Shown here one piece after another: positions 1 through 11,461 of a DNA stretch of 64,000 bases. Under the pieces are notes generated by a model that saw only the letters and a list, made by a program, of their open reading frames with translations, had not been told where the DNA came from and ran no database searches. The first letter of the stretch is position 1. Each line of letters starts with the position of its first letter. The translations under genes were made by a program, and so were the position numbers. Source of the DNA: Corinectria fuckeliana. Its lineage: Eukaryota > Ascomycota > Sordariomycetes > Hypocreales > Nectriaceae. The DNA is taken from contig WPDH01000006.1 in the NCBI GenBank assembly GCA_019137255.1, forward strand, positions 62,001 through 126,000, in the 5' to 3' direction.

Positions 1-3000
1 TCTTTTATCCTTAAGAAGAAGAAAAAGATAAAAGTTATAACTTATATCTAACCTAGTAGTATTTAAGTAGAGAAGTAAAAGTAACTTAAAGTACTAAATC
101 TAGAGGGGTAATACTAAAAGGTGCTTTATCTATCTTAGCTACTAAAACCACTATAAGTAGCACTATAAAAACCACTTTATAATATTACTTACTATAAAAT
201 TTAGTTTCTTATATATACTACCTCTACTACTAAAAGCTATTAGTAAGAAACTAACTTATAAGCTTTACTCTCTACTAGAGCTATACTTAAATAAGACTCT
301 AAAATAAGCTAATACTATTCTATAGGTAAATACTATTTTTAGTATAATATTATATTAGAGAGTATATTATCTTAAACTTACTATCTTATCTCTTTATAAT
401 TTATATAGAGTTTTAAAATAAGTACTATATAAGTATAAAAAGAATAAGTAAGTAGTTAATCTACTAACTTAGCTATAATTAATAGCCTAGTATTAAGTAT
501 AAAATCCTTTAAAACCTTTAGGTATACTAGCAAACTATATTACTAAAACTTAAGATATACTTAGTATAAGTTAAATCTCTAACTATAAAAATCTAACTAG
601 AGTTAAGCTTTAGCTTAAGAATATTATATAAGATCTTAGCTACTAAGTTTAGGACTTTACTATAGTAGATCTTAATAGTAATAATATTAAATAGTTCTCT
701 AATACTATAGAGAATTACTATTATAAGAATAGTAGAAAATTAAGTAAGCCTAAGAATATACTTTAGGTTATTAATTAGGTTTTTATAAATATTAATAGTA
801 ACCTATCTTATAATAGTCTTAATAATATAATAATAACTTATACTTTTAATATACTATCTATTTATATTAAATCTGCTTTATTAGAAGATAACTTTAAGTA
901 TAGTAATATCTTATATATTTATAAGATAGAATATAATATAAGAAATTTAGAGTCTAATAATATTAGTTTTAATATTATTAATTTGTCTTTAGATAAAGCT
1001 TTAGTATTACTATTAGATAGTTATAATAGTATAACCTTCTTATAGTTATATAATATTTTATCTTATATAATAGAAAACTCTAAGCTACTTTCCTATTCTT
1101 ACTAACTACTTTAAGACCTAATAATAAAAAAGTACTATACTCTAATATTTTTATATCTATCTATATTTAAAACTACTCTAATACTATAAGAGTAATAATA
1201 TTATATGTTATAATAAGACTATTAAGAACTAGTTAAGGTTTTTTAAATAGTTTCTAATATTAAGAAACTTTATTTATTACTAGTTTATAAGAATACTCTT
1301 AACTAACACCTCTAGAAAAGTTTACTACTACTTTTACTTTACTATTAAACCTTAAAGTTAGATATAATACTTATACTATTAAGAAGTAAACTAACTAAAA
1401 ATATTCTCTTATTTAACCTTAGAGTTATACTCTAAATATTTTTATTATTACTATAGAATATAAAACTTATATATTATAGTATAGTAAAATTAATTAAAAG
1501 GCTTATCTTAGAACTATAAGAGGTAAGATAGTAAGATAAATCTATCTAGATAACTTTAGGTTATTATATTAAGAATAATAGTAAATATCCTCTCTAGCTG
1601 TCTAATTATATCTAGTAGTATTATAATAATATAAAATATAAAAAGCAGTATATTAGGAGAATCACTTAGTATAGTTATAACTTTATAAGCTAGTTAAATT
1701 TTAAGAGTAAGCTATTATTATATATATAAGAGATATTTTTTACACTAAGCTTACTATAACTACTATTTAAATAAAAAGACTAGATAAACCTTTATAATAC
1801 TATTAAAAAATTAAGTATCTTACTCTAAACCTAAGAGAATCTTTTAGGTCCTTAAGAACTTATTATTATATTTAATTAGGACTAGCTTATTAGCCCTACC
1901 TAGATTATTAGCTATCTCTCTAATATTTATATTAACTATAATTAAGATTAAATAAAATAGCTATTAGAACTACTATTATTATATAACTTTACTATCTAGT
2001 TTATATTTTTTATATTCTAGTAGTAGTTTTAATTAGTAAAACTTATAACTTTACTTTATACTAAAAAAGAGATTATAATATTTAGTTATAAATTTCTAAA
2101 GGAGAAGTTTTCTAATTTTTTTATTATCTTACTTTTATTCTTTCTTTTTATTAATATATTTAGATTATTTTAAAATATATACTACTTACTAATAGGGTTT
2201 TATACTATATTATAGTTTCTTAAAAAGTAATATTATAATTACTAAAAGAGTATTATCTTACTTACACTTAAGCTATTTAGTATAAAAACTATAGAAATAT
2301 TTAAATCTTTAGTATATCTAATTAAACTAGATAATAGTATAAAAATAAAGATTAATAGTAAGCTAATATTTATTTGTTTTTTTATTAGTATAATTCTAAG
2401 TGATATACCTAGTTAATAACTTTTTTTAGGGTATCTTAGCCTAAGAGTAAACAGATCTTATTAATACTATTTAATAATAAAAGATAAACTCTTAAATCTT
2501 AAGTATAATATTATAAAGTTTAAAAGATATAGTAAATAACTATATTATAACTTTAATTAAGTCTAAGCTATCCCTAGTAAGATAGTATAGTAAAAGGCAC
2601 TTAAAGATCTTAGACTTTATAATAAGTGGGATTTAAAAAAGGTTTTAGGTTTATTTAATAGTACTATATAGATAGGGTTATACTAATATATAGATAAGAG
2701 TTACTCTTCTCTTATCTTAATTAAATATAAAGTTACCTAATTAATATAATATACTTAGAATACTAAGGTATTATAAAAACTCTATATACTCTTATCTTTA
2801 ATAAGCCTAGTATTTTTACTCTAACCACCTTAGAGGAGTTCTTTAAAGTGTTTAACTCTTTTTTATTTCTGCTTAAATAGAAATAACTCTAGTTCTTAAC
2901 TTAATATTTACTTTCTTAGTATATATAAGAGTATACTTAAGATATAATTATTCTCTTAATTATATTTAGAGTTTAACTAAAAAGAAACTATATTAAGAAG

Positions 3001-6000
3001 GACTTATAAGTTTTAATATAGTAGTATACCTCTAACTATTTTTAGTTTAAGATATTTACTTATAATACTTATAAATTTAGCTATATTAAATAGTTAACTA
3101 TTATATATTAGGTATTTACTAAATCTATTCTTTCTGTTTATAGTTTATTCTTATACTTAAATACTAACTTTTAATAAGCTATAATAAATAGATATAAAGT
3201 AGTATAGTTTATTATTTAGTTATATATTATAATAAAACACTTAGCAGAAAGTAAAAGTAAGTTTACTTATATTCTCTTTCTTATTAGATTTTATATAAAC
3301 TAATCTAATACTAAATTAATATCTCTTTAGGAATCTTAAGTACTATAATATAAAAATATTAAAAGTAACTTACTAAAGCCTTAAGTATTATTAGTAATAT
3401 TATTATAATAGTAGTAAATAGTTTAATTTTATCTAAGAGAGTACCTCTAGATATTACTAATATATTTTTAAAAGAAGATATAATAAGATAGGATAAACTT
3501 ATAATAAAACTAAAGCTTTTAAATATCTATACTAGACTATATCTCTAAGAAGTTACCTAAGAGTATAATAAGTATAATATAGTGTTTATACTTCTTAAGG
3601 AGAATAAATATAAGTATATAACTCTTAACCTAACTTTATCTTCTTCTACTTAACTCTTCTCTTTTAGGAAATATAAATTAGATATTCTTATAATAAACTT
3701 TTATAATACTACTACTATACTAATTAAGTAGGAAAATTTCTAACTTACTATTACTTTCTTATTTAATAACTACTTTTAATTCTCTTATTTTAAGATTTAT
3801 AAAATCTTCTAATCTATCTATAAGTATTACCTAAACCTTATTACTTTTTTAGACTATTATTATAAAGATAGTAAGAAGAGTTTAGCTAATATATTAGAAC
3901 TATTACTTATAGGTAATAAAAGCTATATATACTTACTAGCTTTAAAGTAAATTCTTATTATAAAATCTAATATTATTTCAGCTAGGTTTATTAAGGTTTA
4001 GTTTCTAAAAGACCTAAATAATAAATATCTATTTCTTATCTAGTTATAAAATTCCTATTACTAAGACTATATAGTCTTAGTAATAATATACTTTAGGAAG
4101 AATATATTCTAGTAGAGTTAAAAGCTTTTTTTTACACTTAGGTAATTTTTATATTTTACTATATAGTAATAGCTAATTATACTTATATACTTAGTAGTTA
4201 TTAAAAGTGAGTTTATTTTAGTATTAAAAATTTTATTTATATTAAATTTATATTTACTTACCTTAAAGGATTTTTTATTTACTCTTAAGTAATATAATAA
4301 TACTTATTTATAATAGTAAAATATACTTAGAAAAAACAGACTAGGTAAATAAAAGAGTTAGTTTTAGAGGCTAATATTTATAACCTTAATAAGAAGTATA
4401 ATATTATTAGTTTTTTAGTGATTATAAAAGACTATATTTAGATAATATTATAATTTAATAGTAGCTTCTTATTTATTAACTATAATATATTATTCTTATA
4501 GTAGTTATAATAGATTTAGTAAGAGAAGTAAAATTAAGTAAAATATTTTTATAGTAATTAATTAGTTTTATATAATTTACTTTTTAACTTAAGGTATATA
4601 ATAAATATTTCTAGCTTATAGACTATAAGGCTTAATTAACTTTTTAATATAAAATAAAGTAATAGTAATTAAATTAAAAACTATACTAGGTATTTAAAAT
4701 TAGATTTATATCTAGAGTTTTAATTTTATATACTAGACTTATTTTAGAGTGCTATACTATCTTCTTACTTAACTATTATAATATAAAGCTATCTTAATAT
4801 ATAGCTTTTTCTTCTTACTCTTCTCTAGTGCTTATATCTTTCTCTTATTACTATAAAAGGTTCTAATACTTCCTATTATACTAGTATAGGTTTTTAAGAG
4901 ACTTTTTCTCTTACTTTTATTCTTACTTAAGTCTTACTATCTTCTTTTTATTAGATAGCCTAATAAACCTTATTATTACCTCTAGTATATTTAAATCTAA
5001 AATCACTTTTATTACTATTAGGATATATTCTAATAGAAATATATATTTACTATTATAAAATTATATCTATAAAATCTCTCTTAACCTTATAGCTAGTATA
5101 TTAAGTATCTTAGTATATACTTTTATACTAATACTTACCTTTATAAGTAATTATAACCTATTATAAAGTTTTACTATTTATTTCTAGATAAACTAATCCT
5201 TCTAGTAAAACTAAATCTTATAATTTATTATAGATTTTAAACTTATAGATTTTAAACTTATAATATAATACTATAAATATTATACTTACTAATTACTAGA
5301 TTATATTTAGTCTTTTTTTATCTTATATACTAATATAGTTTAATAGATATTCTCTTAGTATTTAAAGCTAATCTGTCTTAGCTTATTAGTCTTAGTAAAT
5401 ACTAAATACTAATTAAAAGTTTACTATATTATTTTAATAGGTATTAAGATTTACTTAGTTAATATTAAGTGCTAATAGTTTAAATAGTAGGATTTCTTAG
5501 AGATATACTAGTAGGTATATTAACTATATATCTTATAATATTCTCTTATTTTATCTTTTTAACTATACTTATAGGTTTCTTATAAGTATCTTTTTATAGC
5601 TAATTTATAAGTATAATACTTAAGAGGTAGTAAAACTAAGATATTCTACTTAAAGCTAGTAACTAATTAGCTACTAGAAAGTATTACTACTAATTTATAA
5701 TTAAGATTAGCTTTTTGTTTCTTAGTCTAAGATATAAAAAAGAAGCTTAAGATATTAGTCTTATCTTAATTACTATTATAACTATCTTATTTAAGTTAGT
5801 ATTATACTATCTACTAACTAGTTTTAATATACTTCTTTTCTTATACTAACTTATACTATATTAAATTAAGTAAAGTAAATTAAGAGTAAAATATAATATT
5901 TCTTAGATAACTAAGATTAAGAAGGTAATAAGCAGAAGAAGATAATTTCTATTAGTATATAAGTATTAAGATACTATAATAAGTATCTTATAATATTTTA

Positions 6001-6150
6001 GAGTATTATATAGTTACTAGTAAGACTTTAAATTTAAAGAGAATCTCTTAATAATATATCTTACTAGTAAGTAAGTATTTATAAGAGTTATTCTAAAATA
6101 TTAAAACTAATACTAATATTAAGTATAGTCTAATAGTAGTAATAATAACT

Positions 6151-6198
6151 ATAATATAACTATATTATAATATAACTATATTATAATATAACTATATT
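6151..6198. repeat. Three tandem 16 bp units inside the element
   Basis: Three perfect copies of ataatataactatatt lie within the RIP-mutated element. The inverted copy has the same array at 21715-21762, so it predates the duplication of the element. Confidence 0.85.
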
Positions 6199-7285
6199 AT
6201 AATTAAGATTTAATACTAAGAATTAGATTTTAATAACCTCTAATTTCTAAAGTACTAGCTAAGTCTCTTATTAATATACTACTAACTACTAGCTAACTAG
6301 AAAAGCTAAAGTTAAGCACTTAAGTTTAAAATAAGATAAGTTTTACTATCTAGCCCTAAATAAAAATACTAATACTAGAAATAAAATCACTTAAGTTTTT
6401 ATATTTAAACTATAAAAGTTTTACTATTAATAAACTACTTTTTTATATAAGATATATAAAATACTATTATAATACTTAATTATACTAAACTAAATAATTA
6501 TTTTAGCCTTCTTATTTATAGCCTAGTACTTAAGAATATATATACTAAGTAAAATACTAAAAATTCTACTTATTATCTATATAATTTATTTTCTAATACT
6601 AACTATTTTTATACTTTAAGCTAAGATTATAAGATATTTATAATATTAGAATAAGATTTAAAATTAGTATTATAATAATATAATTAAGTTAAAAAGTAGT
6701 TATAAAATTAGGATTATTACTAAATAATAATTAATATATTTTTATATTTTATATTATAATTTATAAAAGCTAGATAAACTAGCTTACTATAAAACTAAAT
6801 ATTAAAGTAAGACTTATATATTATAATTTTATAAAAAGCTTAAATCTATAATTAATATTTAAGTATATATTATTAGACTACCCTAATAATATTTTACTTA
6901 TAACCTAATTATTATCTTAATCTTATTTAAACTAAAATAGCTTTATAATAAATATATATAAAGATTTTATAATTACTTAGTATAAACTAAATACTATTTC
7001 TAATATAATAAACTATTTTTTACTAAAAATTATAATACTAAACTAATAGTATTATTACTTATATACTAGTTATATATATAATAGCTAGTAACTATAAAAA
7101 TTATCTTACTACTATAATATAACTTTTAGCTTTATATAAATATTAATACTAGATATAATAAGTAGTAAAAAGTATATATAACTATCTAGACCTAATTTAA
7201 ATATTATACTATTTATTTATAATAATTCTTAAACTATTAAATCTATATATAGTAAAGTCTATATATAATCCTTCTAACAACTATA

Positions 7286-7312
7286 TCCTAAAATCACCCC
7301 CGCCCGCGTAGG
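7286..7312 (-). repeat. Terminal inverted repeat of the left element copy
   Basis: Read inward on the minus strand, this end begins CCTACGCGGGCGGGGGTGAT and matches both ends of the complete copy for 27 bp. It is the only GC-rich part of the element. It contains no CpA and only one TpG, which would spare it from RIP. TA follows at 7313-7314. Confidence 0.9.
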
Positions 7313-7801
7313 TACCTAAAAACCACACATAACCCACTATCTAGCCACACTACGCTAGTGAGCTTTTGTGGCCGTGCCGTTGTGCGACTCCAAAAGATCT
7401 CAGATTGGCCGCATGTGATGTCTGAGGGTCATCCTTACGAAGTACATTAATTAGATAATTACTTCGAAGTTTCAAGGCTCATGTCTTTTGAAGTTTTCAA
7501 CAGAAAGAAGGTCATACGTACAAACAAACATCAAAAAGTCGCACTATTCCGACCTATCGTTAGATACCACGAGACACGAAGTATGCTAGGATGCGCTACT
7601 TACTACCGTACGGTCGGTCCGCCCGGCCAAAACTTCACCGCCTAGGAGCCCTGTAAGTGCCCTCCGACGTAGGGCGTTCAGTGACGTGCATCCCTGCCGC
7701 TCCGCGCCCCTCCGCTATGTAGGGCGGCGGGCGCCTTCGACCAACCAACCGTGTGACCACCATTGGAAATTTCACTTGCCGAGAGACAGGCGCACCTCGA
7801 A

Positions 7802-7807
7802 TGACTC
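7802..7807 (+). promoter_or_regulatory. TGACTC, possible Gcn4/CPC1 site (distal)
   Basis: TGACTC lies 198 bp upstream of the ornithine carbamoyltransferase start. It matches the core half of the Gcn4/CPC1 consensus TGACTCA but has T in place of the final A. Arginine genes are known targets of cross-pathway control in fungi. Function here is inferred. Confidence 0.4.
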
Positions 7808-7864
7808 TTCTCGCCAACAATTGAATCAGCGACTCCCGTAAAGCTTTGGTTTTTATATTGGACT

Positions 7865-7870
7865 TGACTC
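7865..7870 (+). promoter_or_regulatory. TGACTC, possible Gcn4/CPC1 site (proximal)
   Basis: This second TGACTC lies 135 bp upstream of the start codon and is followed by T, so it is again an imperfect match. It could fall within the transcribed leader. Two copies within 70 bp favour a regulatory role but do not prove it. Confidence 0.4.
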
Positions 7871-7999
7871 TGGCACAACCTCTCTGTGTGTCTCTTCTGC
7901 TCAGTCCGAATCACTCTGGCTCTAAACCTTGTCCCTGACACAAGACACAAACACAAACAAACCCTCGTCCTAGACACAAACCCCAGCTCAGTTCTCAAC

Positions 8000-9177
8000 A
8001 TGAAGGGCTCAGCTCTGCGCATCGCTCAAGGAGCCGTCAATGGCATCCAAAAGCGAGCCTACTCGCAGGCCGCCTCCGGACCTCGACATCTCATGACCAT
8101 CGCAGACCTCTCCCCCACCGAGTTTGCCAACTTGGTTCGCAACGCCGCCTCTCACAAGGCCGCCATCAAGGGCGGTGCGCCCCATGACTCTCTCAACAAC
8201 GGCCTTTCGGGCCAGGCCGTTGCCATGATGTTCAACAAGCGAAGCACCCGCACTCGAGTGTCTACCGAAGCTGCTGTCACAATGCTCGGCGGCCATCCCA
8301 TGTTCCTAGGCAAGGATGACATCCAGCTCGGTGTAAGCAGTTACCTATGATCCCCAGCCCCAAGTCCCCAACACATCTAACTCGTCTTGAACCAGGTCAA
8401 TGAGTCGCTATACGACACCTCCAAGGTTATTTCGTCCATGACTTCCTGCATGGTTGCCCGAGTAGGCCCTCACTCCGATGTGGCCACATTGGCCAAGCAC
8501 TCGAGCGTCCCCGTCATCAACGCTCTCTCCGATGACTTCCACCCTCTCCAAACGATTGCTGACTTCCAAATCCTCCACGAGACCTTCCCATCAGCCAATG
8601 CCCAGGGCGCTAGCCTCGGCCTCGACGGCCTCAAGATCGCCTGGGTCGGCGATGCCAACAACGTCCTCTTCGACCTGGCCATCGGCTGCATCAAGATGGG
8701 CGTCGACATCGCCGTCGCCGCCCCCAAGGGCTACGAGATCCCCGCTGCCATGAAACAGCTCATCCTCTCAACCGCCGCGGGTGTCGTCTCCCCTGGCAAG
8801 CTGACCGAGACCACCGTCCCCGAGGAGGCCGTCAGGGACGCCAACGTGCTGGTCACCGACACATGGGTGTCTATGGGTCAAGAGACGGAGACGCAGAAGC
8901 GACTCAAGGACTTCGCCGGCTTCCAGATCACAAACGACCTTGCCAAGCGGGGAGGTGCTAAGCAGGACTGGAAGTTCATGCACTGCCTGCCCCGACACCC
9001 CGAGGAGGTTGCCGACGAGGTTTTCTACAGCCCTCGATCCCTGGTTTTCCCCGAAGCGGAGAACCGACTCTGGGCGGCTGTTGGTAAGTATATCCCGTTT
9101 TTCCACTGTCGCCAACTCTTACTGACTTTGAGCCAGCCGCTCTCGAGGGCTTCGTTGTGAACAAGGGCAAGTTCTAA
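8000..9177 (+). CDS. arg-12: Ornithine carbamoyltransferase, mitochondrial
   Basis: This enzyme makes citrulline from ornithine and carbamoyl phosphate in the arginine pathway, in the mitochondrion. Exons are 8000-8332, 8396-9083 and 9137-9177, giving 353 residues, the usual family length. The first 30 residues are basic and lack acidic residues, like a mitochondrial presequence. S82-T83-R84-T85-R86 is the carbamoyl-phosphate site. The D-x3-S-M-G motif of ornithine binding is present, and H307-C308-L309-P310 is the catalytic HCLP motif. The splice joins restore LGVNESLYD and WAAVAALEGF, as expected for the family. The ATG at 8000 is the first in frame; the open frame extends upstream only from a GTG. 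The gene is convergent with the acetolactate synthase regulatory subunit, 175 bp between stop codons. The orthologue is argB in Aspergillus and ARG3 in yeast. Confidence 0.97.
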
Positions 9178-9352
9178 GTGCCAATGGTGTTAAAAATTAG
9201 GTTGTTGAATGTCTACGGGCAGATTGCCGAAGTCGTTTGGAGGAGGAGCACTGGCGTACGAACAAAATAGTCATTGAAATTTGAAATCAACTAAACCCAT
9301 CCGTCTCTCGCCGTACTCCTTTGGGCCAAGCCGCTATTCAAGAGATGATGAC

Positions 9353-10378
9353 TTAGCCCGGGGGGAGCTGGCTGGCATCGACAACCTCATCTGCCTCCTT
9401 GACGGTGGACTCGTCAACTTCCTCGTGCAGGGGGGTTCGGGGCAGGGCCATCAGGCCGGTGCGGGCCGACTCGAGGATGCCAAAGGGAGAAACGAGCTTC
9501 AGGAAGGAGTCGATACGGGACTGTTTGGCGGAACTAGAAGAGCATGTAAGCATCGTGCGATGGAGACGGGAAATGGGATAGTAGGCGACTTACACCTCCA
9601 CGATGCAGCTGTTGGTGCTGATATCCAAGACTTTGCCACCGAACTGGTGAGTAAAGTAGGTGATGGACTTGAGATGCTCGTGCTTGTGTCGAAGGGCCTG
9701 GCTAGTAGCGAGCTTGCTGGGGTGGAAGTCCTTGGCGATGTCGGCAAGACTCTGGTCAATGGCCTCGTGGGCGAAATCCACGTCGGTGTCGCTGGTAGTG
9801 ATCTCGCGGTGGTGAGCCAGGAGCTCCTCGAAATATTCGGGACCGAGGATGTTGATCTTGGCAAGCAGAAGCTCACGCTGGACCAAGGCAGCGTTGGTGT
9901 AGTCAAGGACGGCCCAGACGGGGACGAGGTCCTCAACCTGTCTCCGGGCCTGCTCAACGACGCCGTCCTGGCCAGTCAGGACAATGGTCATGCGGGAGAG
10001 ATCCTCGACCTCAGTGTTGCAAACGACGAGGGAGTCGATGTTGAAGCCACGGGCGGCGAGAATGCCCGAGACGCGGGACAGCACACCAGGCTCGTTCTGG
10101 ACGAGGCAGTTGAGGATGTGGCGCTTGGCGGGCGCCGAGGACGGAGTCGGGGTCTCATAGAGGATGTTGGAGACGGCGGCCTGGGCGGACCAAGCGCCGG
10201 GCAGGTCGCTCACGGGGAGAGGCGCGGAGCGGCGGCGGAGGGCCTTGTAGGCGATGGCCGAGGTCGAGCTGGACGAGGAGCTGTATCGAACGGCACCCAG
10301 ACAGCTGGCGGGGGCAGTCCGAGCGGAGGCGGAGGTGGCCCAGCGCAGGGGCGCGGTCAAGGGCCGGAGAGAGGCCAT
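9353..10378 (-). CDS. ilv6: Acetolactate synthase regulatory (small) subunit, mitochondrial
   Basis: This is the regulatory subunit of acetohydroxyacid synthase, the first common enzyme of valine, leucine and isoleucine synthesis. In fungi it activates the catalytic subunit (Ilv2) and confers valine feedback inhibition. Exons on the minus strand are 10378-9594 and 9533-9353, giving 321 residues. The donor GAGGT|GTAAGT and acceptor TTCTAG|TTCC restore the reading CIVEVSAKQSRID. The N terminus is rich in Ser, Ala and Arg, like a matrix presequence. The first ACT domain starts near residue 86 (HILNCLVQNEPGVLSRVSGI), and the ALS small-subunit C-terminal domain follows. The start is the ATG at 10378; a longer open frame to 10420 begins only with TTG. 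A perfect TGACTCA lies 103 bp upstream. Confidence 0.97.
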
Positions 10379-10480
10379 CTTGCACGGTAGTTTAGAGAAC
10401 GGTCGAGGTTCTCTAGCCAAACAAGATGCTTCCTCGGAGGCGATTGATCCCGATTGAAATGATTCTATGGTTGAGGGTCG

Positions 10481-10487
10481 TGACTCA
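10481..10487 (-). promoter_or_regulatory. TGACTCA, candidate Gcn4/CPC1 site of ilv6
   Basis: This is a perfect seven-base match to the Gcn4/CPC1 consensus, 103 bp upstream of the ilv6 ATG. Branched-chain amino-acid genes are classical targets of general amino-acid control. Binding is inferred from the motif and context only. Confidence 0.6.
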
Positions 10488-11269
10488 GGGAGACAGGAGG
10501 GAGGGAGGCTCCTAAAAAATCAATGGGCCGCCGAGAGGCCGGTGACCGGAGGGCGCTGGGGGGTCGCAACTGGGGTGGGGCACGGATCACCTTCGGTACC
10601 TGGTATCTGGTATCTGGTAACCTACTAAGTATTGATGATCCCTTCAAGTGGTCTGTCTGTTGATCTGTTGATCTCGTTGAACTCTGAACCCCCAGTTCAG
10701 TTTCTGACGATACAAAAAGGACGACCTTATCTTACGTGTGGAAACGGGCTGACTGAGTTTCCCACTGAGGAGCGTTTCTTAGCAAACGACCTTTTCGTCC
10801 GCCACCGCTCACATGATTGTAATGAGTATGACTGTGACCGCTCCTAGCTCTTACCCCAATGTAGCAAACTCGTGAAAGTCCCCAGATTCGCTAAGGCTGC
10901 GCGAACCCATGCAAGGCTGCGCCACAAAAAGCCCGGCCGTCCAATAACCGCTGTCGCGTTGGCTGCCCGTGACCTCGTGGCGTTACAAGGTGCCGCCGCA
11001 CTCGGGCCTTCCTCGAGATAGGCCTACGTACCTCCGCACCAGACCCGAGACTCGAGACCCCTGCAAGGTTCCGCGTTTCGTGCCGATGCGCTCCTCCTAC
11101 ACCAGCCACGCGTGGCGGAAGGCTGATACTCGGCCCGTGCACGAGGCCGTACCTTTTGAGGCTGGACACAGACAAGACCTTTTGAAGCCCTTCTTCACCA
11201 CTTCGAAGGCCGTCAAGCTCCACCCGCCAACAACAGTGCTTCTTGCGTCTGTCCTTTTTTTTCTTCCGC

Positions 11270-11314
11270 ATGAGCTTCTTCAGCAATCAAGCATCGCCAA
11301 CGATTTCGCTCTAG
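11270..11314 (+). promoter_or_regulatory. Possible 14-codon uORF upstream of the KH gene
   Basis: An ATG directly after the pyrimidine-rich stretch opens 14 codons and closes with TAG at 11312-11314, 147 bp before the KH-protein ATG. If the transcript starts in the CT-rich stretch, this would be an upstream open frame. The transcription start is unknown. Confidence 0.3.
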
Positions 11315-11461
11315 CGAACATCGCATCCGCCAACCCGCCAGGTTTCGGCTCGCTAACTGCCTGCCTTTGATCGACAGGCTCTTCTTCCTCATCTCGGGCG
11401 CAAACCGTCGACGCCGTGCCCCATCCACCACAAGGCGACTTTCCTTCGGCCGCCTACCGCC

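Larger units (their letters stand above)
1..7312 (-). mobile_element. Partial inverted copy of large RIP-mutated TIR element
   Basis: This is an extremely AT-rich block with no open frame of useful length. It is the reverse complement of the complete element at 20601-33005: base n here matches base 27913-n there. Position 1 falls opposite 27912, so the first 7.3 kb of the two copies are colinear with no net length change. The inner end at 7286-7312 carries the same 27 bp terminal repeat, followed by TA at 7313-7314. CpA and TpG are almost absent and TpA is in great excess, the signature of RIP. Differences between the copies that I checked are C/T or G/A transitions. The outer part lies beyond the window. 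I cannot reconstruct a transposase, so the superfamily is unknown. Confidence 0.9.
7315..7999 (+). promoter_or_regulatory. Upstream region of the ornithine carbamoyltransferase gene
   Basis: Normal base composition resumes immediately outside the element end, with no sign of RIP spread. The last 110 bases before the start codon are rich in CA (repeated acacaaacacaaac), a typical fungal leader. Two TGACTC motifs are listed separately. I see no other gene here. Confidence 0.5.
10379..11461. promoter_or_regulatory. Divergent promoter region between ilv6 and the KH gene
   Basis: This 1.1 kb gap separates two divergently transcribed genes. The half next to the KH gene is CT-rich (11210-11290), typical of a fungal leader. 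Open frames here are short, start at non-ATG codons and resemble nothing I know. I see no further gene. Confidence 0.5.

Noticed and set aside
7886..7999. N-terminal extension of ornithine carbamoyltransferase
   Set aside because: The extension begins with GTG and reads through the CA-rich leader; the ATG at 8000 gives a proper mitochondrial presequence.
9281..10390. 369-codon open frame on the plus strand
   Set aside because: It is antisense to ilv6, whose product is clearly recognisable; GC-rich codon use leaves the opposite strand open.
10379..10420. N-terminal extension of ilv6
   Set aside because: The upstream start would be TTG; the first ATG is at 10378.
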